Positions 21,418-34,090 of a DNA stretch of 64,000 bases are shown piece after piece; position 1 is the stretch's first letter, and each line of letters opens with the position of its first letter. The notes under the pieces were generated by a model. That model saw only the letters and a program-made list of their open reading frames with translations, did not search any database and was not told the DNA's origin. The position numbers were made by a program, and so were the translations under genes. The DNA comes from Glycine soja (taxonomy: Eukaryota; Streptophyta; Magnoliopsida; Fabales; Fabaceae), in assembly GCF_004193775.1 (NCBI RefSeq), contig NC_041016.1, forward strand, positions 34,499,640 to 34,563,639. The letters run 5' to 3'.

Positions 21418-24400
21418 ATGGGGACAAATCAAAACGGCAAATGGTTTTATCAAGTCAAGGTTAAGGGTCTAGATGCCACCAGCCTCAAGGAATTGGGACG
21501 ATTGATGGGACCTCTCTAAAGGCAAGTGATGTGCCATCATTTTCTTCTATTTTCTAAACCCTTTTTGCACCATTTTAATTATGGATTGGTCTTAATTGTC
21601 AATTAATTAGGCAGTTTTATTATTTGGGCTCATTTAGCTAATTTGATGTTTTTAATCTAATTTCAGGAATTAATGAAACATTGGGCTTAATCCGGATTTT
21701 GGTTGTGGACTTGAAGAGGGCAAATAAAGCAGCGCTTACCGTAGTTCATTTCTAATTAGGAAATTTCGCAATTTTATTTTATGTTGTTCAGTGTTTATTT
21801 CGTTTTGGGCCAGAGTATTGTAATAGGGCCCAGTGACTTTGAGTGACTCTTTTTAAATAGCTGCCTTGGGATTCGTGCAGGGCATTCTATTCTGCTATGC
21901 TATTTTCATTATTCAGAGCTTTGGTTTTAGGTTTTCACGTTTTTCTGTTCCCTTGTTACAGTTTTCGTTCTTAATGCAAATTTCCGTTTTCTGCTTCTAA
22001 TTACGAGTTCATTCTTGCTTCTTCTTCTACTTTCATTTACGTTTCTGTTCATTTACGTTTCTGTTCATTTACGTTCTTGTTCATTTACGTTTCTGCTTCA
22101 TATTTCATTTGCGTTTTCTGTTTGAATCCATGGAAGGCTAGATTTTCTGGTGTTGTTTCCTTTTGAGGACGAAGCCCAACTCTCTTTGAGGTTTCGTTTG
22201 TAATGTGGTTTCCTAGCAGTTTTCCCTTCACCAGTTATCCCAATTTCGTGAATATTAATCAGTGCACGCTTCGTGTTCGATTAATTGCCTCTGAGCCTAA
22301 CTTGCGTTCATGCTTAATGGACGAAGGGCTAACTGGTGTATGTGGTGCCTAATCACGTATTGAAAACCCTAAGTTGATTTTCGCTTAGTAAATTGAAATA
22401 GGGTTGGATTAAGTGGTTGACTGTTAGGGACGAATTCTCCATAACCCAGGATAAGAGAGTGGCTTCTGAATCAGAGGAAACAACTCGTTTTTAATATTAG
22501 TAGTTTCGTATTCCATTTTATTTGTTCTGCTCTTTAATTACCAAACAACCAACCCCCCCCCCCCCATCGTTACTGTTACTGTAAGTATATTATGAACATT
22601 TGGCTTGTCACTGCTCGTTGGGAAACGACCTAGGATCACTTCCTAGTTACTGCATTTTCATGTTTATTTGATTCGGGTACGGCCTCGATCAGCAAGCCTT
22701 CCACAAAGTGTACGGAAAGATTCTAGATTTGACCGCAGCGGAGGTATTTACGGAAGCTGTCGTATCCCTCACCCAATACTATGATCAGCCGTTGAGGTGC
22801 TTCACGTTTGGGGATTTCCAAATGGTACCAACTGTTGAAGAGTTTGAGGAAATATTAGGATGCCCTCTTGGGGGAAGAAAACCGTATCTTTTCTCCGGGT
22901 TTCTTCCCTCCTTGAGTAAGATTGCAGCTGTGGTCGGAGATTCGGCAAAAGAGTTGGACCGCATGAAGCAAACTCGAAATGGCGTAGTAGGCCTGCCGCA
23001 GAAATACTTGGAAGGCAAGACAAGGGATATGGCGAGCCAAGAGAAGTGGGGCCCGTTTGCGAATATACTAGCTCTGCTGATCTTTGGGGTTGTCCTCTTT
23101 CCGAATGTGGACGGTTTGGTGGACTTGGCCGTAATTGACGCTTTCCTTGCATAACACCATAGCAAGGAGAGTCCAGTGGTGGCTATCTTGGCGGACTTAT
23201 TTGATACCTTTGACCGAAGGTGCGAGAAAAATAGTGCACGGATTGTATGTTGCTTACCCGCTCTCTGTGTGTGGTTGGTTTCGCACCTATTCCAACAAGA
23301 CATAAGACACCCGTGTCCGCTTCAAAGTTATCGCTCGTGTGTCATAAAAAGAAGAGTCGATTGGGACCAACACTTTGCTGGGATAGGAGGCAGTGCAATC
23401 AATTGGTTTCCTCGATGGAAGGAAGGCAAGGAGGGAGTTCTTTTCTCGTGTGGGGACTACCCTAATGTTCCGTTGATAGGGACGAGGGGTTGTATTAACT
23501 ATAATCCCGCACTTGCCATAAGACAGCTAGGGTACCCCATGAGGGGAGCACCAACAGAAGAAAGTCTCTCGCCTTTCCTTGTGAGGGATTTAGGCGCGCA
23601 AGGTCTCAAGGTGATACAAAGAGTCCACAAGGCGTGGAGAAGTCCGTTGAGGAAAGACAAGGAGATTAGAGGCATCCGTAATGGCGTCATCGATGGTTAT
23701 CATGGATGGCTAAAAGTTCACACGCGAGGGTTAAATTGGCTCTCTAAATTGAAAGTTATCGATGAGGAGAACTTCGAAGCTCCGGAGGAAGATGAGGAAG
23801 TCCAAGCTCTAAAATTAGAGCTAGGGAAGGTGAGACTCGCCAAAGAAAAATTCAAATCAGCTGCTACACACATCCGAAAGGAGTGCACCGAGTTACGAGA
23901 GGAAAACGTGGCCACTGCAAGAGCCCTTGAACAAGAAACCAAAAGGGCCCGCAAGGAGGAATATGGTCGAGAGAAATTCCAAGGGGCTTTGTGGGGTAGC
24001 AACAATGAGCTCAAGCTCCGAAGAGAGGAAAGAGACTGGTCACAGGTGCACGACATGATCTTAAAAGAAGAGTTAGCTGCTTGCGCAAGGTCCAAGAGAA
24101 GTTTGGCTCAACACTTGGAACCCACAGAGCAAAGCATGCTAACTATCATAGGGCCATACAAGGAAGAGTTGAACCAGTCTGTGACCCGTGAACAAAAGCT
24201 AGTGGAGGATTTTGCACAAGTGTACGCCGAAAAAGAAGCAAGAGGGAGGGTGATTGACGCATTGCATCAAGAAGCGACTATGTGGATGGATAGGTTCGCC
24301 TTGACCTTGAATGGAAGTCAAGATCTCCCGCGACTATTAGCCAAAGCAAAAGCCATTGCCAAAGTGTGTACAGCCCCCAAGGAGATTCATGGGCTAATCA

Positions 24401-24453
24401 ATTACTGTCAACACATGATAGATTTGATGGCCCATATAATTAGAAACCGTTAG
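21418..24453 (+). pseudogene. Tat/Ogre ORF1 (element C), interrupted by a solo LTR
   Basis: The extra ORF that Ogre-type elements carry upstream of gag; its role is unknown. It starts MGTNQNGKWFYQVKVKGLD at 21418, is split by a solo LTR (21527-22691), and resumes at 22697 in the same frame. Conserved blocks: YDQPLRCFTFGDFQ, EEFEEILGCPLGGRKPYLFSG, LCCLPALCVWLVSHLF-like at 23240, IGTRGCINYNP and RQLGYPMRGAP. The C-terminal third (about 23770-24100) is Glu/Lys/Arg-rich and predicted coiled coil. Breaks: a TAA before the LTR insertion (near 21517) and a TAA at 23152-23154. From 23155 the frame is open to the end at 24453. The protein family corresponds, from memory, to DUF7745. Confidence 0.8.
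21527..22691 (+). mobile_element. Solo LTR (family G), TSD GCAAG
   Basis: 1165 bp from TGATGTGCCATC to GCCTCGATCA with perfect 5-bp duplications GCAAG (21522-21526 and 22692-22696). It contains a CATTTACGTTTCTGTT minisatellite (22030-22100) and a C13 run at 22553. It is a third LTR family, unlike A, S or T. No internal region remains. Confidence 0.92.
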
Positions 24454-24690
24454 GTTCTCTTGTAACACTTTTGTATAATCTTGGCTAGATGAAAGCTTTG
24501 TTCTTTTTATAAAACGAGAAGTTTTGAACTCATCACATTATCTAAAAAACCTTGGGGTGGATCCAAGTGCTCCGATCATTCATTTGCATATTCATGTTTT
24601 GGTGGCATACTCACCGTTGTTTGTTTCTTTAGGAAATTCACCATAACTAAGAAAGCACAAAGGCACCCCTATAACACTCGATCCAGAAAA
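24454..24690 (+). other. ORF1-gag spacer of element C
   Basis: Short untranslated spacer ending with a pyrimidine tract and AG (TTTGTTTCTTTAG, to 24632) shortly before gag. Element F has the same arrangement. Confidence 0.6.
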
Positions 24691-26804
24691 ATGGATAATG
24701 AAGAGGGCGTGCTAGAGCAGATGAAGGCCGATCTATCGGCCTTAAAAGATCAAATGGATTCTATCACGGAGGCCATATTAAAACTCCAGAAAACTCTAGA
24801 GGATAATGCCACGGCAACCGCCTCCAATGCAGTTAGGGAAGCGGAACCAGTGCTGCAGCCCACAATAAACTTGGGCCGAGATAGAAACCCGATGGTGTTC
24901 GGTCGGAGGTATAGTCCGCAAGCTTACCCTTATGGCTTGCCTCTGGACTTCACTCCCCGTGCCGCTCCGAAAGATGTGAGCCAAGCCCCTACCTTCGAGG
25001 GGCAACTTCCTCCTTATGCCGATTACCCCCTGCAAGAAGACGACGAAGGAGATACCCATCTAGGCCCTCTACTTCCCCTCAAGGATCCATCCCCCCTTGA
25101 ATTACCTCAACCAAACATAGTTCGCCATGTCCCATCTTCACCCGCACCCGTAAAAGAATCTGTTCCCTTCACAGAAGATAAAAGAAAGATTGATGCCCTT
25201 GAAGAAAGGCTAAGAGCAGTAGAGGGCCTCGGCAATTACCCGTTCTTGAATTTATTGGACCTATGTCTCGTGCTTGACATCGTCATCCCTCCCAAGTTCA
25301 AAGTACCGGATTTCGATAAGTACAAAGGGACGACATGTCCGAAAGGGCATCTTCGGATGTATTGCCGAAAGATGGGGGCGTATTCTGCGGACGAAAAGCT
25401 GTTGGTCCATTTCTTTCAAGACAGCTTGGCCGGAGCGGTTGTGGCATGGTATACCAATCTGGAAGCTTCCCAGATCTGATGATGGAAAGACTTGGCGACT
25501 GTCTTCATTAGGCAGTACCAATACAATACGGATATGGCTCCCGATCGGAACCAGCTTCAGAGTATGACCAAGCGAGAACATGAGTCCATGAAGGAGTATG
25601 CCCAAAGATGGAGAGATCTCGCAGCCCAAGTCATCCCGCCCATGACGGAGAGAGAGAGATGATCACAATTATGGTAGATACGTTGCCCACGTTCTACTAT
25701 GAAAAGCTGATAGGCTACATGCCAGCTAACTTTGCGGATCTTGCCTTCATCGGAGAAAGAATTGAATCCGGACTAAGAAAAGGCAAGTTCGAATATGCTT
25801 CCAACGTGGCCCCCAACAACAACAGAAGAGCCCCAGTGGTGGGCGCGAGGAAAAAGGAAGGAGATACCCATGCGGTCACCACCGCCCCGACGTGGATGAA
25901 AGCACCCCAAAATATCCAAAGCTCATACCAGCCTAACCCCCTGAACTTTTCAATCTGAGCCGGGAGTTCCCTCCCGACTCAAGTGAAAGGACCACCCGCG
26001 ACAAAAAGAACGCCGGCCCAACGCACAGCTCCAGCCACGCCTCGGCCAGTCAATAATACAGCCCCCGACACGAGCTATAATAATGCACAGCGTCCACACC
26101 CGAAAGATAACTTCTCTCCTATTCCCATGGCATACTCCGAGTTATGGCCTTCATTATTGGAGAATCATTTGGTGGTGGCCATACCCGGGAAGGTCTTCCA
26201 GCCACCCTACCCCAAGTGGTACGACCCGGGTGCCAAGTGTGCGTACCATAGTGGAGCTCCCGGACATAACATTGACTCCTGCATCCCGTTCAAGTATAAG
26301 GTGCAGCACCTGATTAGTGTCGGCTGGCTATTGATTCAAGAGGAAGGCCCAAATGTTAAAACCAACCCGCTAGCTAGTCATGGAGGGGCTAGCGTGAATG
26401 CCGTCGAAGAGGATGGGCCATCGCGGGCAAAGAGATTAGGAGAGGTGGCTACTTCTAGACGCTTCATCTACCAATCACTGCAAGCGGCGTGCATGGTCTC
26501 CCGTGGTGGAGACGAAAGGGACGAATGTTTGTTTCACCTTGAGGAGTCACACGACATGGAAACCTGTCCCGCAATGGAAGAATTGCTTCAGCGGCTCATA
26601 GACTGGGGGCAGCTTGAAGTGTCCAAAGAAGGGAAGGAGGAACCACATATTTGCATGCAGTCGGAAGAAAAGAAGGTTCCTCTAACCCCCAAGGCCCTAG
26701 TAATATGTTTTACTAGGAAAGGGACCGACTCCACACCCATATACCCCCGGACAGCGCCCAAGCCGACGCCGTTTGCATATTAAAGCAATAAGACCGTTCC
26801 GTGG
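24691..26804 (+). pseudogene. Tat/Ogre gag-protease, 5' part (element C)
   Basis: Gag starts MDNEEGVLEQMKADLSALK, a short coiled coil, then a Pro-rich region, then the capsid block PPKFKVPDFDKYKGTTCPK, MYCRKMGAY, HFFQDSLAGA, WYTNLEAS. Two consecutive TGA stops at 25477-25482 follow. A (GA)n run at 25646-25660 is two bases longer than in element F and shifts the frame just before EMITIMVDTLP. Another TGA is at 25956. The zinc-finger-like block CAYHSGAPGHNIDSC lies near 26240. A protease-proximal part with HDMETCPAMEELLQR follows, and the frame ends with T1's insertion at 26804. Protease catalytic residues are beyond the break and not seen. Confidence 0.8.
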
Positions 26805-28436
26805 TGTCATACCCTAATTTCGTCCGGGGATTATTATTTGATGATATACAACCTTTGATTGGCTGCTTTGAGATACTTGGAACCCTTTTTTGCACAATAT
26901 GTGAAGTCCCGAGACATGCTGAAAATCAAAAGGGAGCAGGCTTACGTGATCCGTGAAAATTCCGTAATGTGACAGAAATCAAAAGGAGGTGTTTTTCGCA
27001 ATCCGTGAGTTTTCATAACTTCTTCGAAAGCTAAAAAAGAGTAAATACATAATCCGTAAGGATTCGTAACCTTGCGGAAGGAAAATAAGTATCGTTACAA
27101 AATTCGTAAAGTTTCGTAACGTTACGGAAAAAGAATTACCAAAAAAGGTAAAGGGGGTGCATTTAGTAAAAAGGGGGGGTACAAATAGCAATCAGGCCCA
27201 CTTGGGCCTTCCAGATTCTTCCTCCAGAAGGTTGTTTCTTCTGGAGGAAGTAACCTTGCTCGCCGGGGCGAGCTAAGCTCGCCTGGGCGAGCTGGGTGGC
27301 AAGCTCCTCCCCTATTTTGCTATAAATAGGGGGAGGAGTGAAGAGGGAAGGGGTTCAGCCTTCTTGGCACTTCTTATTCTCTCGAAATTGCTGAGGAAAA
27401 TTGTTTCCGTGAAGAAAATCCAAGCCGAGGCGCTTCCGTAACATTTTCGTGAGTAATTACGCGAAGATTTTCAACCGTTCTTCGACATTCATCGTTCGTT
27501 CTTCGTTTTCTTCAGTCTTCAACTGGTAAGTACCCCAGACCAATCTTTTCAATTCATTCTATGTACCCGTGGTGGTCCACATTTTGTTTCATGTATTTTT
27601 ATTCTCGTTTTCATTTGCTTTCTATACCCCCTTTTTGACGTGCTTCAGTCATTTATTTAAGTCATTTCTCGCCTAATCAAAAAATAAAATAAATTTCCAC
27701 TGATCATTTGAATTGTATCATCCGTTAATTTCGATTAAAATGAATTCCGACCGTTCGGTCGTGCCGTAACCACGTTGGAAATCAAAAAAGAGGTAAAATA
27801 ATAATATAATAATCAAAAAATGTCTTTTAGTAAAATGAAGCGAAAATCAATCGGACGTTTTCTCTTTGGGATTTTTCATTCTTAATCGAATAGATTAATA
27901 ACTAAAGTGAAACTAAGGCTAAAATCAACTCGCCTAGTCAAGCTCGTCCACAAAAAAGTCACTAAAAATAGGGTTTGAAAGTTTATCATTTCAGTTTCTT
28001 ACCAAGTAAAAAGGATCATTTTTAAGGTCCAACGCCTTAAATATGATCACAATTCAAGTAAAAAGAATCGTTTGATTCACTCTTAAGAAAGAACTACGTA
28101 GGTCTGATTTCCTCTCCAAAGGAGGGTACGTAGGAGCAAAAGCCCCGCTTTTGTCGACCTCAAAAAATAAAAAGAAATAAAAGTTAAGGTAATACAATTT
28201 CCACAATTCTAAAAAATAGGCTGTTGTCCTTTGAGACAAACGTGAGAGGTGCTAATACCTTCCTCAAATGTAAATACAACTCCCAAACTTAGAATTTTCG
28301 TTTTGACCAGTTTCCTTCGCTTTTCCCGACGTTTTCCACAAATAAACGTTGGTGGCGACTCCGCGCATCTTTCCTCCTTTGGAAAGCGCACCCGTGAGCC
28401 TCGCCTCGCTCGCCCACAAAAGGGCACGTTGCGACA
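26805..28436 (+). repeat. T1 5' LTR
   Basis: 1632 bp from TGTCATACCC to GTTGCGACA. It has repeated CGTAA/TTCCGTAAC-type segments near 26950-27125, two GCTCGCC-GGCGAGC palindromes (27258-27292), a TATA box, and the two-hairpin TACGTAGG module (28093-28162). Overall identity to F's LTR is high by eye but with many indels. Confidence 0.85.
27321..27329 (+). promoter_or_regulatory. LTR TATA box (T1)
   Basis: TATAAATAG in a GC-richer context; the same box lies at the same LTR position in F (46845 and 63760). It is a likely core promoter. Confidence 0.7.
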
Positions 28437-28438
28437 GT

Positions 28439-28457
28439 TGGCGACTCCACTGGGGAC
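28439..28457 (+). promoter_or_regulatory. Primer binding site (T1)
   Basis: TGGCGACTCCACTGGGGAC starts 2 nt after the LTR end. The identical site occurs in F. It is the form used by legume Ogre/Tat elements (reported as tRNA-Arg, from memory). Confidence 0.8.
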
Positions 28458-30085
28458 TTTTTGTGAGTTAGGCCTGTTCTAAGGAATTGTGGAATTGTGA
28501 AACCTCGTGTGTGCATTTATTGAACTGTGTAAAGTGTAATAACTGCTGTCTTTTTTCACATTTTTACACTAAGCACCCACGGGTTTGAGTAAAAAAGGGG
28601 CCCTATACCCGGGTTCATGGGAACTTAAGGAGTGGAGGTGAATCTATCATCATGCTAGGTCTCCAACTTGCTTGATAATAGTGAAACCTCATCTAGAGCT
28701 TTCTCTCTTTATAATGTGTTGTCGCTGGTATTCCATACCGCCACAATATTATTATCTTGAGTGATGATACCTCTAGAAAATAGCCGTGTGAGTTATGAAT
28801 TGTTGGGAGTAGTTATTAGAGACCCCTAGATATTGTCCTATAGGTCCCTAAAATAGGGGCATGGAGCAAACACGCTGCGCGCCATTTTTAACACTACCAT
28901 GCATGTAGACCTAAATGTCATGTACGCCTTTGTTGTACGATTATTTGTGGATATTGTCATGCTGTGTACATCCCCATGTTATGCTTTTGCGTGTATGCGT
29001 CATGTCGTCACGCACGCGTTGTCTGTTGGTCTCGTCTTTTGTCACGGGAGGTTGGAAGGTCCATATCACCTTCTTAACTGTACACATGGGGCACTGCACC
29101 CCCAAGTGTGCAAGTAAGAGGAGATAACTTTTTGGGCTCTCGTGTCTGTAAAATGCATTCATATCGTGCCTCGCATAAGCATCTCTTCATGGCATCATAA
29201 TGAACATATCGTTCCTGCATTTGTCCGTTATCATATTCCAGCCTCACATTTTGCATGAGTCATTGCATCATCATGCATATGCGTTCACTGTCTTTTTTAT
29301 CTACAAATTGCATACCTTTTTGTTCTACATGTTTGCTCATACATGATCCTTGTGCCTTCCTCTACAAAACAAAAACAAAAAAAAGGGAAGCATGAAATTT
29401 CATGATGCATTCTTAGTTGCATGTGTTAGGTACCATGAGCCAACCATGTTGGGATCATAAACCCATTTCTAAAATTAAAAACAAAACACAAACAACAAAC
29501 AAAATGATTGAGCATGGTACCTAATGTGTGGTTAATTAAGAAAGGATGTCTCTTCGGGCATCTCAATCTCATAATTACATTTTCCATACATAGCATGCGT
29601 ATTCCCAAATCTTTCATCCCTATGAAATGTTGTTGAAGTATTGGCGATCAAAATTGCCATTCCTGGGTTATGGGGTTGAACCAAGCTCGTGCTTTTACGA
29701 AAAGATTCATCGAGTCAAGTTGAAGTATGGAAGTAACCATCTTGCAAAAGTTGTGGCAAAAGATTGATTGTGTTACATCATTGCTTCGTCTACTGCCAAA
29801 CACATTTAGGACTGCTAATGTCCTTGTTACTTCTAGTTTCACCTTGACGAAGATGTCATGGACCATGTTGAAAATCTAAATTGATTCAACCCCATATCCT
29901 GCGTAAAGATTCGCAATACTTCAAATGTGCATCATTCGCATACATCCATGTTATTCATTGCATTCTTTCCTTGAAAAAAATAATTTAATCATTGCTATAA
30001 AAAAGGAAAAGAACATGCTTTACGGTGCCCTTACCGAACCCGTGCTAGAAGTAGAGTAAAGGGTGAAGTAGAGGAGGTGCAAGAG
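28458..30085 (+). other. T1 leader without ORF1
   Basis: The first 450 bp match the leaders of C and F. From about 28900 the sequence is unrelated to ORF1; only short chance frames occur. T1 thus lacks ORF1 at the place where C and F have it. Confidence 0.65.
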
Positions 30086-31841
30086 TAGATGAAGGCCCAA
30101 CATGGAGGCCATGAAAGAGCAAATGGCCACAATGATGGAGACCATGATGAGCGTGAAGAAGATAATGGAAGCCAATGCGGTTGCAATTGCCGCTACCGGC
30201 GTTGTTGCTAAGGTGAACCCGATTCCCCCATCGGGCCTCAACCAAATGAATCATCCAACCTCAGCTATGGTAGGCAAAGATTTGGGAAGTACGGGCGGCC
30301 CCCATTATGCGCAAAGTCAAAACAAGCACGCCTTCCCGCCACCTAGCTTTCCTCCCAACTGTACACCACCCAATGTAGCGTACACTCCCAGTGGGAATGT
30401 CAATAACTCCACTCCCATATTCATTGAGAGCCGACAACCCCAAACTGATCATGCACATATCTCTCAACCCATGGGTGAGACACATGAAATGCCCCACCAC
30501 AATCTAGCCGACTTCGAGCCTTGCCTCGGATATGCCACTGAAGGGCAGGCAATTAGTGGTATACCCCTACAAAACCCTTTGGAGGGCCCTCAGTATCACC
30601 CCCAGCAACACCTCTTGCATTCCACAACAAGTAAAAACCCTCATGCTATGGCAGAAATGGGAAAGTTGGATCATCTAGAGAAAAGGCTCAGGGCCATTAA
30701 AGGAGGTGAAGATTATGCCTTTGCTAACCTAGAAGAATTGTTCCTAGTACCCAATATCATCACCCCTCCCAAGTTCAAGGTGTTGGACTTTGACAAGTAC
30801 AAGGGGACTACTTGACCCGCGAACCATCTAAAGATGTATTGTCGGAAGATGGGGGCATACGCAAAAGATGAGAAATTGCTGATACATTCCTTCCAAGGAA
30901 GTCTTACTGGGGGTAGCTGTTACCTGGTACACTAACTTGGAACCTTCCTGAGCCCATGCGTGGAAGGACCTAATGGTTGCCTTCGTTAGGCAGTGTCAGT
31001 ATAATTGCTTTGGATAGGATGCAATTACTGAACATATGCAAAAAGGGGGCACGGATCTTTCAAAGAATACGCCCAAAGGTGGAGGGATCTGGCAGCCCAA
31101 GTGGCACCCCCAATGATGGAAAGGGAGATGATAATCGTAATGGTAGACACATTACCAGTATTCTACTATGAAAATGGTGGGTTACACACCTTCTAGCTTT
31201 GCGGATATGGTCTTCACCGGCAAAAGGATCGAAGTGGGTCTGAAAAGAGGCAAATTTGATCATCCTACTTTGATAAAAACTGAGGCAAATGAAGAGGATG
31301 AGAATGAGGGAGAAACCCATGCTGTGGCTGCCATTCCTATATGGCCAAGTTTCCCACCAACCCAACAATGTCATTACTCAACCAATAACAACCCATCTCC
31401 TTACCCACCACCCAGTTATCCATAAAGGCCATCCCTAAGTCAAACCACAAAACCCACCTACCAATTCTAAACACCACCTTTAGCACAAACCAAAACACCC
31501 GCCAAGAAATGCGTTTTGCAGCGAAAAAAAAACCTATAGGATTCACCCAAATTCCGGTGTCCTATGCTGACTTGCTCCCATATCCACTCGATAATGCAAT
31601 GGTAGCCATAACCCCTGCTAGGTTTCCTCAATCTCCATTTTTTCGAGGATATGACTCGAACGCAACGTGTGCTTGTCATGGAGAAGCCCCGGGGAGTTCC
31701 ATTGAGCATTGTAGGGCTCTGAAGCGTAAGGTGCAAGGCCTAATTGATGCGGGCTGGCTGAAATTTGAGGAGAATCGCTTGTTGAATCCTAACATTGACA
31801 AGCAACACCACACATGGGGCAATTTTGAAGGCTGTTGTTAG
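30086..31841 (+). pseudogene. T1 gag (decayed)
   Basis: The N-terminal helix MEAMKEQMATMMETMMSVKK starts at 30102, with an in-frame stop and frame change just upstream. A Pro/His/Asn-rich middle follows, then the capsid block FKVLDFDKYKGTT, a TGA at about 30813, and MYCRKMGAYAKDEKLL in the same frame. Several indels break the region 30910-31170, after which KEYAQRWRDLAAQVAPPMM can still be read. A frame at 31509-31841 carries the zinc-finger-like CACHGEAPGSSIEHC. Gag homology ends near 31841. It is clearly related to, but distinct from, the Gag of C and F. Confidence 0.75.
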
Positions 31842-32237
31842 ATGTCTCTAATGACTCATCAGGATTTTCAAGTTTATGCCATTATTGTAAACCACAATTA
31901 CAATGCTAAATAAAATGGATAAATTTGACATCCTTGTCTCTCTCATCCCTCATAATTACATCTTTGCTTCCCCTAGAATGTGAGTGCAAGCCATTGGTCT
32001 GTTTGCTCGAGCGACATGCGCTCCTGAGTGTTGACTTCCAAGACCGTTCAATCAGAAATTATTCGTCTTGCACGTTGGTGGGGGTGCCGTAAAACAATGT
32101 GTAAAGTTCAAAACAAATAAGTTTTAAAAAAAAAAAAAAGCATTTGATTGACTGTATTTTCAAGACGTTCATGTGACCTCATTTTATCATTCTGAAAAGT
32201 CTGTCTTTTAGAGATAAGTGAGTTATCAAGAATAGGA
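31842..32237 (+). other. T1 post-gag remnant
   Basis: No coding similarity is readable. A 15-nt A run occurs near 32130. This is where protease and pol would be expected; they are missing. Confidence 0.5.
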
Positions 32238-33244
32238 TGTTGGACAAATGGCCTCAGTTACCTTAAGAAAAAGGAGGGCTGAATTAAGATACAAAGACTA
32301 TGCCCCAATTAAGCTTTCACTCTCTCTTTTCGGATTAACAATGCACCCTTAACATGAATTACTCAAAAGACAATTCAAAATAAACTTCTAGCAATAAATA
32401 AAATAAGTTTAAGGGAAGAGAGGAATGCAAACTTGATTTATACTGGTTCGGCCACTTCCCGTGCCTACGTCCAGTCCTCAAGTAACCCACTTGAGATTTT
32501 CCACTCTCTTTGTGAAACTCCTTCTACAAAGTCTGAACCACACAAGGACAACTCTTCCCTTGTGTTCAAGAATCCTCTACAACAAGAGACCCACGGTCTC
32601 TTAATCCCTTTTCAGAAATAAGAAGAAGAGAAGAAGAAATCTCTTTTAAAAGAGATAGATTGTACAATGAAGATCAATCCAAATTCCTTATTGAATATGC
32701 AAGTGGTTGACCAAGGAATCTTTCTGAAAGGATAAGACATTTCAGTTTAGAAAAACTCTTAATCTTTTGAGAGGATAAAACTTTTTTGGGCAATGAAAAC
32801 TCTCTTTAAATTCGTGTTTCCAAGTCACCTTTGACGGCCATTCATAAAAGATTTGAATAGATGTGACTCTTGGAAATTATTTTCTGAAAATCCCCTCTGG
32901 TAATCGATTACAAGTTTTAAAATTTGAATTAAAACGTTCAATAAACTTCTGGTAATCAATTACCATCCATGTGTAATCAATTACACATTATAAATTTCGA
33001 ATTCAAATTTCTAGTGACTGTGATAAACATTTTCAGCTACTGGTAATCGATTACCAGAGAGAAAATCTCAATTTGAAATGATAGAATTCTTTGGTCAAAC
33101 CTTTTGTTTGGAAACTTCTTCCTAAAGATTCTAGAGATCAACTTGATCATGTATCTTGATTTTCTTGGATTCTTGTCTTGAATAAAACATAGAAGCACTT
33201 GATCCTTTAGCATCATCAAGACATCCAAACATCTTGCTTCTACA
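32238..33244 (+). mobile_element. Solo LTR of family S (copy 3), TSD TAGGA
   Basis: 1007 bp from TGTTGGACAAATGG to GCTTCTACA, flanked by perfect TAGGA duplications (32233-32237 and 33245-33249). It has the TATACTGGTTCGGCC and CCGTGCCTACGTCC box (32441-32475) and GTAATCGATTAC-type palindromes near 32901, 32951 and 33040. It lacks the AGGCGGTTAGTCC repeats of copies 1 and 2. Confidence 0.93.
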
Positions 33245-33339
33245 TAGGAGTCATTTGACTTAATCCATCAACTGAAAAATCCTTCAACTATTTCTCGTCC
33301 TTGGAAAATTCTTTTTGCAAGAATCAACTGCTTCTTTCA

Positions 33340-33600
33340 TTCTTCCTCACTACGAGGTTGTGAAAACAAGACAGCAATTGGTACCTCTAAGCCCTACACT
33401 GGGGCAATGAAAGGCACCATGCAAAAACCTCAAGTGAACCTAGGGGCAGATTAGAAAGTTTTCACCCAATAGGTTCCCAGCTACAAGGTCATGACGAAAG
33501 ATAACAATTGGTATCTCAAAGCCTTACACTGGGGCAATGAGGGGCATCGTGCATGAGCCTCAAGTGAAAATAGGGGCAGATCAAAAGTTCTCACCCGTCG
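33340..33600 (+). repeat. Two-copy 120-bp tandem repeat
   Basis: The string TACACTGGGGCAATGA occurs at 33395 and 33515, each followed by GCAC/GCAT, a CCTCAAGTGAA segment, AGGGGCAGAT and TTCTCACCC-like sequence. These are two diverged 120-bp units in T1 non-coding sequence. Confidence 0.75.
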
Positions 33601-34090
33601 ATGTTTTTAAACAAAGAAAAAAAAGGGGGAGACAAACCCTGGAATTTCAATAGATTGATTAAACGTCAAACGGCTCCATTGCCATCACTCCAAAATGGTC
33701 AAGTGACTAAATCAAACAGAATATACACTCTGAGGGATTTCCCGGAGAGATTTGCAAAAGATAGGATAAGGTTGCATGAATTATCACATTTTTCAAAAGG
33801 ACAGTCAATCTGTGTTTTCCAAAAAAAATTAAATCAAAATCAAAATCACAAAATAGGGAAAGAATGTCATGAACATTGTACAACTTTCCATTGCATTGCA
33901 TTGTTTCATATGAGGTCAGCATTACCAAATTTCACGACAAAGGTTGCATGCGTCTGCATCCCTAAAAATCATGTTAATTGAATAGATTTCCTACATCTCG
34001 TGTCCAATCTTGTTGGATGACCAGCCCTCTCGATGAGTCGATCTCTTGCTTTCTCATAAAGGTGGACCCTTGGGTACTAGTACCTATCAC

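Larger units (their letters stand above)
20918..26804 (+). mobile_element. Tat/Ogre-type element C, partial
   Basis: Begins inside the leader (AAGGAGTGAGGGTG, equivalent to 28628 and 48275), so its 5' LTR and PBS are missing. ORF1, gag and the start of protease follow in the same order as in element F. It is cut at 26804 by the LTR of T1. The rest of the element is not in the window. ORF1 and gag carry several stops, a frameshift and a solo-LTR insertion, so it is dead. Confidence 0.8.

Noticed and set aside
22785..23303. Minus-strand frames opposite ORF1 of element C, also seen opposite ORF1 of F
   Set aside because: Homologous plus-strand ORF1 is conserved; the minus frames carry no motif and follow from ORF1 codon bias.
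28899..29256. Overlapping short frames in T1's leader as a replacement ORF1
   Set aside because: No similarity to ORF1 of C or F on reading, frames overlap on both strands, and composition is that of non-coding leader.
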